Shown piece after piece: positions 43,648-54,832 of a DNA stretch of 64,000 nt. Source of the stretch: Cydia pomonella (lineage: Eukaryota; Arthropoda; Insecta; Lepidoptera; Tortricidae); the NCBI RefSeq assembly GCF_033807575.1, contig NC_084704.1, positions 35,131,968 to 35,195,967 on the forward strand, written 5' to 3'. Positions within the stretch are counted from its first letter, which is position 1. Every line of letters begins with the position of its first letter. A program made the translations under genes and the position numbers. The notes under the pieces are model-generated. The model was not told where the DNA came from. It saw nothing but the letters and a program-made list of their open reading frames with translations, and searched no databases.

Positions 43648-45059
43648 TAAACCGTAAAACAAGCTTCATGTTACAATGTCTCATGGGAGTTCAAATTCGG
43701 TTTCTCACTTATGATTAAGTCGGATCATGTCGTTCGACATGTTCCGATCCGATTTTTTGTGGATATTCTACTAGGAGCACCGACTATACTATATACATTG
43801 AATATCACGTGAGTAACCCATTTTACATAGTTTTATAGGAACAATATTTTCAACAGGACGTTTGAACCGACTACGGTCTGAGTTGTAGTTTAAACTACGT
43901 AGTTTAATTTAGTGGTTAAGATTGACAAAGTCTGTTGTGGATTACATTTGTTGGTAGGTGATGAAGCCTAAAACCTGAATCAGATTTCTGTTTGTGACGA
44001 AGCATGCGTCGCTGGCCATAAACAATATAATAATGGTGTCCAATAAATATTTTAATAGGTAAAGTGTATTTAGGACCGAAGGTTTGACTGCCTTTGAATT
44101 TTATAATTAAAGAATAGACCCTTTTTTGACGTTCCGACCATACCTTTATAATTTTTGAGTACTGTCTAATTTAGAAAGTACAGTAAAAGAATTTAATTCC
44201 AGTAAATTGTACTGAAATTAAATTCCTTGACCATACGTACGTACATATTTTATTTTTCTGTAAGATATTTCGCAAGTACATAATTATTTAGCGCCATTTT
44301 GTAATGATAATTACATTTGAAAAAAATCTAATTTTTGGCTGTTATTTTATATTCAATATCAAGAGCTATGTACTTTAGATTTTACTCATAAAAATCCGCT
44401 GTCAAATTTAAAAAACATGTAATTGTCAAATAAATAAGATTTACTAAATTTATTACGTGTAAAAAAAAAACACTATACATGGTGCCTGTGAGCATTGTGA
44501 TAGATTATAACAGTATATTCCAGATCACATTTAAAGACTAAACTTTCCTTTAAACTTTTTTGGAATTCGCCTAATTTCAGAGTTAAAGCCACTTACAAAA
44601 AAAAAACATTTTTTTATTGATACTAAGTTCAAAGCGCCTTTTTGATGGCGATGTTGCCACTATGGGACCTAGCTCAAATATCCTTATTGATAGATGTCAA
44701 AAAGTGACAAGTAACACTTTAAAAAATAGTTTTTACAATAAAATACGCTTAAAAAAGTTTTTTTTTTTAATTTTAGATTTACAAATAGCGTTTATGTACA
44801 AATACATACAAAAACTAGAAAAAAATAAAATATTGTTTTTTTAATTGACCTAAATTCATATAACATTTTTCCTTCTTTTGGCCTCATGCATGGTTAAAAT
44901 TTCTCGGGTTCCTCGTGGGCACCTTGTATATATATTCTCTACTTGCAAAAGTATAAAACCCTTAAATTTCAACTATACCAGTCGTTATGAAACAAAACGT
45001 GTATTGAAATTCCTGTTTGTATGTGACAGACCAAATTTAAACTTTCAACTCAATTATTG
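43648..45059. other. About 1.4 kb without a supported feature
   Basis: The hairpin CATGTCGTTCGACATG (43726-43741) and several A/T runs only. Confidence 0.4.
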
Positions 45060-45185
45060 TTAGTCACTCGCGCGATATGTTTCGGAGAGCCCAGATCTCC
45101 ATTTTCAAGTACCTACTAGCAGTCCATGAGTAGTTGAGTAGAGGTCACGAAAATGTCGCACGAGTGACTAAAAATACGTGAGCCA
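45060..45185. mobile_element. Family L MITE, second copy
   Basis: TAGTCACTCGCGCGATATG and GTCGCACGAGTGACTAAAAA are the ends; the inner CCAGATCTCCATTTTCAAG block matches the 43497 copy inverted. Confidence 0.7.
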
Positions 45186-45679
45186 TATTTACCTTAGAGT
45201 ACATATATGTGATGGACTTGGCAAGTCCATTTTATTTACAAGTCATTCTGCTGTTAGCGCTTTATTTGAATTAAAATATCTAGGAGGTAGATTCTAATTA
45301 AACAATTTTTTATGTGTTTTATCTTTCTTTTTATATGACCTTGACGATCATCATGGTGACTTTTACTACATTTCGCAAGCAGCAATCAGTGTGAGCGATC
45401 TTCAAGGTCGTATCAAAATAAGATAAAACCTTTAGAAATGAATTATTATTTAATCTTAATCAAGGTCATTGGAAAGTTCACTTTAGGTAGTTATTGCATA
45501 TTGGACGATAAATGCTCGCTCTACAGACTGATCCGAGACACCACGTCCGTTCCGATTCCGACACGAACTAAAAGATCATTTAAGTTCATAGTACGAACTT
45601 TAAGGTTGTAAACTTTAAAGTGCAGGTGTCGCTAGTGACGTCACAGTTGTAATGGTTAAATTCGCAGTGAATGACGAAT
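45186..45679. other. No gene seen; weak inverted repeat
   Basis: TGACCTTGACGATCATC (45338) and GAGCGATCTTCAAGGTCG (45388) hint at another decayed MITE. Confidence 0.35.
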
Positions 45680-45751
45680 GGTCAGCTGGCGCAATTGGTA
45701 ACGCATTGGACCGGCAATCCAAAGATGTGGGTTCGAGTCCCACGTTGACCA
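45680..45751 (+). tRNA. tRNA-like sequence, nominal anticodon GGC, probably not functional
   Basis: A full cloverleaf can be drawn: acceptor GGTCAGC/GTTGACC (one G-U pair), D arm GCG...CGC with the GG of the loop, anticodon stem TTGGA/TCCAA, loop CCGGCAA, T arm GTGGG/CCCAC with loop TTCGAGT, and discriminator A. The nominal anticodon is GGC (Ala), but position 33 is C instead of the near-universal T, the variable loop has four bases, and no T run follows closely for Pol III termination. The body is more like tRNA-Arg genes. It may be a pseudogene or the head of an unrecognised SINE; the 31-bp minisatellite follows after 16 bases. Confidence 0.5.
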
Positions 45752-45767
45752 GAGTTGATCATCGTTA

Positions 45768-45871
45768 GACATACGGGGACTGGACGTTCGGGGCAATGGA
45801 CATTCGGGGACTGGACGTTCGGGGCAATGGACATACGGAGACTGGACGTACGGGGAATTGGACATTCGAGG
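45768..45871. repeat. 31-bp minisatellite made of 15/16-bp half-units
   Basis: GGACGTTCGGGGCAAT and GGACATTCGGGGACT alternate for about 3.4 full units. Minus-strand frames rich in P, R and S over this stretch are artefacts of the repeat. Confidence 0.85.
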
Positions 45872-46614
45872 CCAGAATGATTTTGATTGATTGTTTGACA
45901 TCTGTATAATATACATTGTACGAGTTTGTTAGCTTCCAACTTATATACGATATCGTAACGAAAATACACGAGTGATCGTGTAAATTCCACGTATGATATC
46001 GCACACTGAAAAAGAAAATAATCATCCTATCATAGGATAATTTTAATTACAAGCAAGCAAGTAGGATGTATGTATGTATATTTGTGGGGGTCAAATCTTG
46101 GCTAACTGTTACTACTTCCCGGTTTCCGATTGAGCAGAAAAATTTGCATACATATGGAAGTCGGGTCACAAATTCTGTAATAACACAACGAAACCTAATT
46201 TTTTTTGGGGTTTGTAAGACCGTAGCCAGCCAGTGAACTGGGGGGGGGGGCAGTTGATATCGCCGCCGCAGATGGGCATACATTATATGTAAAATTTGAG
46301 CTCCAAGGGGGGGGGGGGGCTGTACCTGCCTACGCCCATGTTTGTAGAATTGCCTCCATGAGTATTAGATGAGTGTGGCAAGAAAAGTACAGTTAGCGAT
46401 AAAAGCTTGTACCAAAAATGATTTTTGTGCCGTCCGTTTCGCGGGCTGTCTAAATGAGCCCTTTCTTTGTGGACCTTTGTCTTGTAGGGCTACTGCGTTC
46501 GCGTGTCGGATCCGAATCGGACGCGGCTCATGGCGTATTCGAAGTTTGTCATGTCACACACAAAACCGTGATACATTTTAAATTCGAATGCAAATATTAG
46601 CCCTTCAGTATGTG
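45872..46614. other. No gene; family G fragment and two G runs
   Basis: 46085-46195 is an inverted family G fragment (GGGTCAAATCTTGGC, CCCGGTTTCCGATTGAG). G runs of 10 and 13 lie near 46241 and 46306. 46480-46540 is CpG-rich. Confidence 0.45.
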
Positions 46615-47086
46615 CAATTGGGTACTTGACACGTGTTGAATATTATAACAAAATTTAGTTAAATGGATAGAAAATGAGCCATCCATTATAAAAAAGTGGA
46701 ATTTAAAAAATTATATTGAGCTTATAAAAAAATACAAGCCTCCGTAACCTCAAAAAAAAAAAAAAAAATTTGTACCATTCGATTCCTTACATTTTATTGA
46801 AAAATAAATTGTATGACAACTATACACATAAACGCAATATTTGAGGGTCAAAATGGCAATTTCCTTGATCTTCCATATATTTAGGACAGACTTATAAGAT
46901 GTGACGTCACATCACCTTATCATTTTGTTAGAGGCGTTTCAATCGTCGAGTGCGAGCGTCAGACTTTAACTCTCATTTCTGATCTTTGTGTTGCTTAAAT
47001 GCCATGAGTCCTATATAGACATTTGATCCTCAGGAAAATCAAGATCGTTTGACATTATTTACAAAAAACAGTTAAGTAGCCAATTG
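46615..47086. mobile_element. Family H inverted-repeat element, uninterrupted copy
   Basis: CAATTGGGTACTTGAC and GTTAAGTAGCCAATTG are the ends. It aligns inverted with 21172-23231 but lacks both inserts found there. It keeps the CRE palindrome TGTGACGTCACA (46900-46911). Confidence 0.75.
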
Positions 47087-48899
47087 TATTTCTATATACA
47101 TATTGTTGACTTCGTTGTCATGTTTAGTCTAAGGGTCTATTGCAATTTGTAGATTATTTTGTATCTTTCATAGTAACATAATGCGTCACGTATTCAATAA
47201 TATTTTTATACTCTATACAATGACCCTCGAACCTTTGAGACGTTCATGACATAAGGGCGTGCGCACACGGCGCTTCTCCTTAAAAACCGCTAGTCTGCAA
47301 CTGCAAATAATCCCAATTCTACGCAAGAAAATGGCCACAAATAATCTATACATTTGTTTGAGAACATATTGCGAAAAAGCAGCTAATTGGCATATATTCA
47401 TTAAGATGCCTCTTGCATCAAAGACGCATATTTAAGTTAAATGAAAATGGATCAGAAGAAAATACCAATCACGTCTATTCGTTAGCCATTTCCTTTTCAA
47501 AGCCCGAAGAACACTTATAAGGCTTGCACAGAACATCAAAACACCCTGCTTATCGGTGTTATTCGGGCGTAACATTTTTTTTTTCATAAACGAGAAATAG
47601 GCACCGTAACCGCACACACAGCTGCCGACAATTTCACGGATGACTGGCGCCTAATTAGCGACCAATTACAACAAAATGGCTGCGTATAGACGCGTGTGCG
47701 CGGTTTGCGGGCGTTTCCAGCGCCGTATGCGCGCGCACTAAGTTTACTGTTGTCAATGTTAGAAGAAGAAAGAGTCTAAACATATTAGCAAGTACTCGCC
47801 ACTAAGAAAAAAAATCGTTTAGTGGCCAGTATTGCGTTTTTTTTTTTCAGTGGACGAAAGTTGACCCGACGCTACAGCTGTTATCAACAAACAACAGCTC
47901 TATAAAAACACAGATTACACACAGTTTTAGTTAAAAAAAAAAACAACGAACAAAATCAAAACCCAGTTCAACACATAATTAGCACATTACACTAACGTTG
48001 CAGTGATTTCATGAATGAGGAGGGTTCCGCAGCGGGCAGGGTAACACACAGGGTAAAACCGATTAGTGCACTACGGAATCCTCTTTTAGCTTTTAAGGGA
48101 GCTGTTATTTCCAAGATTTCTGTTCGAGCTGCGATCAAACCCAATTTTATCACTGTCCAAAATTTTGGGCGCTCTTTACAGAAATCGACGTTAAAAAAAA
48201 GAAAATAACATAAACCACACTAATTACTTCTCCAAAATGAATACGAAAACAAATCTCTTACAGCACGACGATAACTAAGTGCACAGTGAGTGTGTATTTC
48301 CAAGTCGAATCCAGTTTTCGAACACGCCTTATGAACTACGTGGCTCTTAGTAAAAACAGCTGGCAGTCTAAAACATAAAGCTACGCTACGCTCGGTTACG
48401 GAATACTCCAGTCATTTTACGGACCGCGAGTAATTGCAGTTATAATAGCAGTTTTTTTTGCTATACGACCTAGAATCCAACAAAATATGATTAAACGCTT
48501 ACCGATACAAGTTTGTATGCACAAATTATAAACATTTTTTGTTCTTGGTTTTTTATGAAAAAGTATTATCTAGGTCGTAACATGTTAAAAAAAAATTGTT
48601 AAAGTAAATGTTTTAGCAAAATAAGACTTGTATCGGTGTATCACCTGCGCTATATATTTGTAAATTTAGTGTTTTTTTTTTGTAAGTTTTCTTTTTTTTT
48701 TTTTTTTTAATAAATTAAGACAAAAGTGTCGCTATGCTTGCAAATAAAACTACCAATAATTCATTTCTTTCCGATTGCTATTTATGTAGACTAATATAAA
48801 CATCTCTATAGCCCTAATCCAAAAATAATCTCCAGATATTGACTTTAAATAAAAAAAATCAGGCTATTATAATTAGTACGTAACCGTATCTTTTCTGGG
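47087..48899. other. No gene; one CpG-rich patch
   Basis: 47625-47745 is dense in CG (GACGCGTGTGCGCGG, GCGCCGTATGCGCGCGCAC). The 65-codon frame at 48011-48208 has no domain. T runs lie near 48671-48710. Confidence 0.4.
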
Positions 48900-49161
48900 C
48901 TATCACAAGGCGGCTCGTTAGATTCGACGTGGACACTCCGCGCGCTATTAGACAGACAGTGACAACAGTACAGCCTAGAGCACGCACATTAAACGCTACC
49001 TGCGATCGCCTACGCACGCCTCCTCGCAGCGCCCCCTGGAACACAAGAACATGCTACACATGGGTCGGAACGGGTAGATTGTATCTTGACTCCTGTAGGG
49101 CTAAGATGGTCGCCTCTTTATCGTCTGCCTCGTTCTAACAAGGTAAATGCGAAAATGACGC
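48900..49161. other. GC-richer stretch of unknown nature
   Basis: GCGCGCTATTAGACAGACAG, CGCCTACGCACGCCTCC and GGGCTAAGATGGTCGCCTC. It may be the body of a dispersed repeat, but no second copy exists in the window. Confidence 0.35.
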
Positions 49162-49401
49162 ATGACAGGCGATAAAAATGCGGCCATGTCGGTGCTCCAG
49201 CTATTCGAGGTGTACAATCAGGATATGAAACGTTATGGATTTGATCTGTCAGCTTTCAAAGGTACCGATTCTGAATCAGAAATTCCACTTTTGACAGGTG
49301 ACAGATGGAATCCATTACAATTTAAGATCAAGAAATTAAAATCTGAATCGGGCTCCTGGTTACGATATAACGGGATAGAATCGCGTACAAAAATAAAATA
49401 A
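49162..49401 (+). CDS. Unassigned 79-codon frame, protein-like
   Basis: Opens at ATG and runs to TAA. The peptide has VLQLFEVYNQDMKRYGFDL, then an acidic stretch (GTDSESEIPLL) and a basic end (KIKKLKSESGSWLRY). The L-F/Y-x-x-Y-x-x-D-x-x-x-Y/F-G-F/Y pattern recalls the C-terminal end of carbohydrate sulfotransferases, but this is a weak likeness. It could be a terminal exon (a possible acceptor is GTGCTCCAG before CTATTCGAGG), a retrocopy, or chance. It lies antisense to the inferred bruno intron, and a perfect hairpin follows the stop by 17 bases. Confidence 0.3.
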   Translation: MTGDKNAAMSVLQLFEVYNQDMKRYGFDLSAFKGTDSESEIPLLTGDRWNPLQFKIKKLKSESGSWLRYNGIESRTKIK

Positions 49402-49418
49402 TAAATAACCCCCGCTGT

Positions 49419-49453
49419 GTGAGATTTGGATGCCACACACGTCCAAATCTCAC
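49419..49453. repeat. Perfect 12-bp hairpin just past the 49401 stop
   Basis: GTGAGATTTGGA and TCCAAATCTCAC pair exactly around an 11-base loop. Confidence 0.7.
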
Positions 49454-49454
49454 A

Positions 49455-49727
49455 AAATAAATATTAAATAAATAAATATTATAGGACATTATTACACAAA
49501 TTAACTAAGTCCCACAGTAAGCTCAATAAGGCTTGTGTTGAGGGTACTTAGACAATGATATATATAATATATAAATATTAATAAATACTTAAATACATAG
49601 AAAACACGCATGACTCAAGAACAAATATCCATGCTCATCACACGAATAAATGCCCTTACCAGGATTTGAACCCGGGACCATCAGCTTCGTAGGCAGGGTC
49701 ACTACCCACTAGGCCAAACCGGTCGTC
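49455..49727 (-). mobile_element. SINE-A copy
   Basis: Complete, from the AAATA tail to AAACCGGTCG; very close to the 4395 and 24989 copies. Confidence 0.85.
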
Positions 49728-50212
49728 AAAATGTCGTTGATATTCGATGCTTATAAGTAAAACAACTGTAAATTTTAAATAAATTTGTGCGTCAATAATT
49801 GACGCTTTCGAATGAATTCAACCATGGGTTAGCCTCCTAAATCTGAGTCCAGTAATTCGGATTTAAATGACTCGAGTTCTTAGTTACGTTATCCCAGAAA
49901 GGGTTTCAATCTGTGGACCAGCAACCTAAACATAAATCCACGCGAATATAACAAATTCGTACGAGTATTAAAGTGTAATAACATTGTCTAATCAATCACG
50001 CATTGTGCCGCGATTTATGGGGGTCCGTATTATTGATGGGTTACATGCGTCCAGTTTGAACAGTTTGGAACCCGGTCCGTAAATATGGATGTAATTCTAA
50101 CTTCAGAATATGATTATATACTAAATTCTAAATAAAGCCGCGTTATATAGCCTCGGAAAAATCACGGACCTACTTATTTACTTATTAAGTTTTATGAAAT
50201 TGTATTATTTTA
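49728..50212. other. No gene seen
   Basis: No recognised unit. Confidence 0.4.
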
Positions 50213-50420
50213 TGCAACCGTTATATAAGAAGGGTCAAAAAAGGCGAGTGGCGTGAGTAACAGCATTTCGTTAGGTTGATAGCAATTAATCGCAGTATCA
50301 TTTTAGCGATTTTAAAGCACGAATGCTGTTATGAGGAATAGACAATAAAGACTTTTCTTCAAACCTATTACGTAGGTTCTTATATTACTGTTCATGTATA
50401 AATGTATAAATGTACATGTT
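50213..50420 (+). mobile_element. Relative of the 61518-62432 foldback, right arm joined directly to its inner block
   Basis: AAGAAGGGTCAAAAAAGGC, TGGCGTGAGTAAC, TTCGTTAGGTTGATAGC, AATTAATCGCAGTA and GAATAGACAATAAAGAC match parts of 61975-62432, but about 290 bp between the two halves is absent here. Confidence 0.65.
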
Positions 50421-50435
50421 ATGTGTATGTATGTG

Positions 50436-50577
50436 TTTACCCTCTGGGTTGGAAGGTCAGATGGCAGTCGCTTTCGTAAAAAACTAGTGCCTACGCCAAA
50501 TCTTAGGATTAGTTGTCAAGCGGACCCCAGGCTCCCATGAGCCGTGGCAATATGCCGGGACAACGCGAGGAAGAAGA
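50436..50577 (+). mobile_element. SINE-B copy, 5'-truncated
   Basis: It begins at ACCCTCTGGGTTGGAAGG and runs through GTTGTCAAGCGGACCCCAGG to GAGGAAGAAG. The tRNA head and central block are missing. Confidence 0.8.
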
Positions 50578-51473
50578 GGAGGAGAATGTATAAATGATAG
50601 ATATCAGTAGAGGACTAGATTAAATAATTATCAATTGGAATAGAGTTGCATTTGTTGTCTTTCGTAAAATTTTCACCCTGCCCAAAATCAACTCTATTTC
50701 ATACTATATAGGTTCAAATTCACTAGCAAATTTTGCACCAGTTTCTTGTAATAGTATAACTGTGCCTTAGAAGGATAAATACTGACAAATATTGCAGAAC
50801 TTTTAAACCACAGAAGATGCCAAAATTGGAAACCTACGTTTATTCGGATAATATTTGAAGAAAAAAAAATTCAATTTCAATGTCGTCCTACGGTTTAAGC
50901 TATGGGTTGTCTGTCTGTTAAAATAGGATATGCGTTGTCTATGAGTAAAAAAATATATTTTGAGTACCGATTTTTCAGTCCCCAGTTTAAGACGGATAGG
51001 ATTTATTCGATTGATATATTGTGTCATTCATGAAGACGAGTGATTTGACACGTATTTTTATGTTGTTAAAGGTTAGATTTGACAAATCTACGCGTCGTCG
51101 TGGATGACACGAACTAACACGATTCTCATGAGCCATTCTCAAATGTTAACTGGAAAATGGGCCCTTAATTAGTTTAAAAAAATTGAAGTTTGTCTTAAAA
51201 GTCTTAAAACTCGTACCTTTAATAACCTAACGCTACACCAAAATTAATAGTAATAAAACTGATGTCTATCTCTTAATTAGTCGTTTATAAATACCAGTTA
51301 CCTATTTGCTAAACGCACGCAATTACTGTAGTTGGTTCCATTACCGGCGTTTCGGTCAAACAGTAATGGCCTTGTTAGCCATATTAACACGCCTTTATGA
51401 ATACGAGGGAGTAATCATATGTTATTAATTACCAATCGAATGTTACGAAATAAAGACATTTACTTGCACTTCG
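50578..51473. other. No gene seen
   Basis: AT-rich; a 74-codon minus frame has no domain. Confidence 0.4.
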
Positions 51474-51712
51474 AAGAATGAGATACGATAACGATAAGCT
51501 CTGGTTTAGATATCGTTTGTATGTCGTACAATTGATAGAAGCACCTCGATTCGGGCAACCAATGTCACTTTGACGTTAGAAATATCGTAGATCTTATTGG
51601 GATCACAGCGGAATCGAAAGAAACATTAATTTTGACATGTCGTTTAGTTATTGATCTTTTAAAGATCTTTCCAAGATCTTAAACGTGTCTTAATCATTCT
51701 TCTAATCGGGCC
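51474..51712. mobile_element. GGCCCGATTCGAAG MITE, copy 3
   Basis: Left end starts inside the repeat (TTCGAAGAATGAGATACG); right end CATTCTTCTAATCGGGCC. Body as in 34589-34820. Confidence 0.75.
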
Positions 51713-51783
51713 GTTGGTCAGATAAATGCGCAACTGTAATATGTAAGCAAGTTTACCGTATTACTATGAACCCAATTCGAACG

Positions 51784-52072
51784 TAACTAATAAATAAATA
51801 AATAAATAAATAAATAAATATTATAAATAAATATTATAGGACATTATTACACAAATTGACTAAGTCCCACAGTAAGCTCAATAAGGCTTGTGTTGAGGGT
51901 ACTTAGACAACGATATATATAATATATAAATACTTAAATACATAGAAAACACCCATGACTCAGGAACAAATATCCATGCTCATCACACAAATACATGCCC
52001 TTACCAGGATTTGAACCCGGGACCATCAGCTTCGTAGGCAGGGTCACTACCCACTAGGCCAAACCGGTCGTC
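51784..52072 (-). mobile_element. SINE-A copy with long (AAATA)n tail
   Basis: The tail spans about 51788-51837; the rest is a complete SINE-A. Confidence 0.85.
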
Positions 52073-52653
52073 GAACTAACATCATAATGATGTATGTTAG
52101 TTATCGTGCGTCTCGCTCGCGGTAATGTACGGATAAGTACGAGTGAATGCACGATATCTGTATAACATCCTTTTAATATCAGAGTACGTTAGAATTGGCC
52201 TGTTTGTAATTTAGGTGTAACGGCGTCCGCAAGCTAGTGCGGGTGCTCGTACGCGGGTGTCATTGTAGGTCAAATCCGACGCACGCGCCAAATCCGCGCC
52301 AGTTAACATCGCTCATACTATTTTTCGTCAACTCGCTCAGTGCAAATCCACCATCTAGCGGTCGCCCAAAGTTTAATTGAAACTGTATAAGCTACACTTT
52401 CTTATTTAAAACTGTTCGACGTAATTGGCACCTGAATTCAGAGTGTGATTGCATAGTGAAGCACCTCTCAGCAAAAACTGCTTAGCCGTAGGCTTAACGA
52501 GTTGCGGTTTGGGTGCGGTTGCGGCGCGGTTCCGAGGCGTTAAGCTGGGGTCGGTATACGGTCGGTTTACTTTTTAAATGCGTGATAATTTACATAAGAG
52601 GTTAAAAGTGTTTAAGAAGTGTTAAAATGTTCTCCGTTGTGTAAATAGGCAGG
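52073..52653. other. No gene; two CpG-rich patches
   Basis: 52210-52330 (GGCGTCCGCAAGCTAGTGCG) and 52495-52560 (GTTGCGGCGCGGTTCC) are GC-rich. No exon was recognised. Confidence 0.4.
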
Positions 52654-52791
52654 TACAGTCAAGTGTAAAAATATGGGTGTACACGTCTTACTCAAAAATA
52701 TGTCCCACAGCATCTTATTCCAGTGTAATAAGAGCGTAGTACCATATTTATGAGACGATTCTTTCAATACATATTTTTGCACTTAACTGTA
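52654..52791. mobile_element. Tc1/mariner-type MITE, TA-CAGT ends
   Basis: TACAGTCAAGTGTAAAAATA and TATTTTTGCACTTAACTGTA are inverted ends bounded by TA, the target of Tc1/mariner transposases. Non-coding, 138 bp. Confidence 0.8.
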
Positions 52792-53759
52792 CCTATAATC
52801 TATTTTTTTTACTATTAACTTATTAAGTATTGCTTTAGGAAATAATGTGGATCGCTCATTTGTTACACAGAAAATATATGGCGTCGTACTTTATATTTCT
52901 AAATTATATAGCGAATATACGAAACCTCTAAGTGTTAACTACAGGTACGTTTAATAAAGCTATTATGTTTTAATCTGAATTATCTAAAAGGTTGGTCGAC
53001 TTCATAGGTGACCGAAGAGCTGGCAGCTTTCTCGCACAACGTATTAGCATCGCTATACAGCGGGGAAATGCTGCCAGCATCCTCGGCACCATGCCAAAGG
53101 GGCCAAATTTTTTAGAAATATTTAATTTTATTTAGTATTAGTTTTTAGTTTTAATTTAGTTTTATTTAATAAATTAGTTAGTTTATTTTTATTGTGCCCT
53201 CCTCGGATTGGTTCTCAAAATATAAAAATCGTATTTTAATAATATATATTTAGGTAAGGTTCCGTCAAAGTTATTCTACTTTCAACAAATTCGTTTAAAA
53301 AAAAAACTTTAGGACCTCCACACAACTGACATAACTTTGTTATACCTTTAAGAACCCATCTTTATTAGAAAGCAGAAAATAATCTAAAATGAAAAAAAGA
53401 ATCACCCAATCCCATTCATACCAATTTCCCTGCTGTTAAAAAAAAGCTAATTCCCGATGTGTACCCAGCTTTATTACGAGTAGCAAGCTGGAAATTATCT
53501 GAATTTAGGTGGTCATTAGGAGAGTCGCGCGGGAGAGATATCCGGCCGGCCGTATAAATCTGAATTTAATGACCAGTATGGTTCTAATATTTCCGAACAA
53601 TGTTGCGGGTTCGGGACACGTTCCTTGTGTTCCCGCCTTTACGCTTCTGTTTTTAGTTGAATTTATAATTGGAATGTGCTGTTTTTTGTTTTTTAAACCT
53701 ATTCAACGGTGCTCTGGAATGGGTTTTTATGATTTGAATATTTGGTGTAATTAATTATA
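52792..53759. other. No gene seen
   Basis: An 81-codon plus frame at 53509-53754 looks hydrophobic but unrecognised. No splice evidence. Confidence 0.4.
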
Positions 53760-54030
53760 TTTTCACCTCAGCAGCTCGAACAAGCCTACTCTCGTCACCC
53801 CGGGAAGTGACGAAAGTGCGACTTTCCTCACTCCAGGGAGTGAGACAAGCTTTCTCACTACTGAGGTGAAAAGTTGTATATGTCATACGAGAGCAAATTT
53901 ATTTTACATCTCGTGTTTTTGAGTCCCTCGCTACGCTCAAGATTCTAACTTAGAATCTTTCGCTTACTCAGGACTCAAAATCAACACTCGCAAGAAAAAC
54001 CAACTTTCCTCTCTTGTTGCACAAATAACT
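53760..54030. mobile_element. Family E inverted-repeat element
   Basis: TTTCACCTCAGCAGCTCG and CTACTGAGGTGAAAA bound an inner hairpin (AGTCGCAC / GTGCGACT type). The second half is TTTTTGAGTCCCTCGCTACG, AGATTCTAAC, TTAGAATCT and GGACTCAAAA, a copy of 18394-18478. Confidence 0.65.
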
Positions 54031-54412
54031 ATTCAATAATATTTTTATAGGTACGTGTGAATGTGTGATGGTATATTACTGCATGACATTAGTGCAATTG
54101 TAAGTATTATATTATTATATAGTATGTTTCTAACATCGAAGAAATACCTCGAAAAAATAAATTAAAAAATATCTTTAACTCCAGAATCCACCTTAACGGA
54201 AGTATTTTACAAGGGGATTAATTATGCTGTAAACATTTTATATTAAAAATTGCTTTTAAGCGTAGTTTAAGGGTGCTTACAAAAAACGATAAAGTTGAAC
54301 TACGGGCAGAAGAGGGCTCTTAATAATGATTTTATGCGAAGCGGAAAATAATGACTTTCGTGATTAGGATGGAGATCATTACCCGACCAATGTTATAAAA
54401 AAAACAGGTAGT
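54031..54412. other. No feature seen
   Basis: No recognised unit. Confidence 0.4.
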
Positions 54413-54541
54413 CGGACCAAGATAAGTTGGCAGCGGTGTTGATAGCAAGTGTCAAATAACGTCATAATGTAATAGAAGTTTGACGTTTAAGCCCGTGCAG
54501 TGTTTGGGTTATCAAAATCGCTGCGAACTTCTCTCGGTTTG
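54413..54541. mobile_element. Short inverted-repeat MITE
   Basis: CGGACCAAGATAAGTTGGCAG and its imperfect inverse near CTGCGAACTTCTCTCGGTTTG, with GTGTTGATAG facing TTATCAAAAT. Confidence 0.55.
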
Positions 54542-54589
54542 ACTCTAAGAGTAGTCTGTAGATCGGGTCGTGTCATGTGTATTATCATG

Positions 54590-54646
54590 TTAGGTCTCTC
54601 TTTCCTTTCTTTCTTTCTTTTCTTTCTTTCGGAAAGAGAGACCTAA
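54590..54646. repeat. (CTTT)n tract enclosed by a perfect 16-bp inverted repeat
   Basis: TTAGGTCTCTCTTTCC at 54590-54605 and GGAAAGAGAGACCTAA at 54631-54646 flank a CTTT-rich loop of 25 bases. Confidence 0.8.
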
Positions 54647-54832
54647 GCCCTCCTACGTGTACACGTTCAACGCAGCTGGCCAACTTTATTGTCACGCGTG
54701 CAATAGAGTATTTAAGAGCAAGTTCGGCCTGGCCAGCCACATTAGGGCTCATGCTAGACAACGTCTATAATGTGTTTATTTGGGGTCGCCGTCATCGAAA
54801 ACGATGAGGAGGACTATATATATATATATATA
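54647..54832 (+). pseudogene. LINE C-terminus with one C2H2 zinc finger, and 3' tail
   Basis: The plus frame (VYTFNAAGQLYCHACNRVF, then KSKFGLASHIRAHARQRL and stop at about 54770) has one C2H2 finger: CxxC, 12 residues, HxxxH. A single finger at the very end of the polymerase is known in several arthropod LINEs. The following GGTCGCCGTCATCGAAAACG and (TA)n tail to 54832 complete the 3' end. The rest of the element is absent. Confidence 0.7.

Noticed and set aside
45656..46025. Three overlapping minus-strand frames rich in P, R and S
   Set aside because: They are readings of the 31-bp minisatellite and the tRNA-like sequence.
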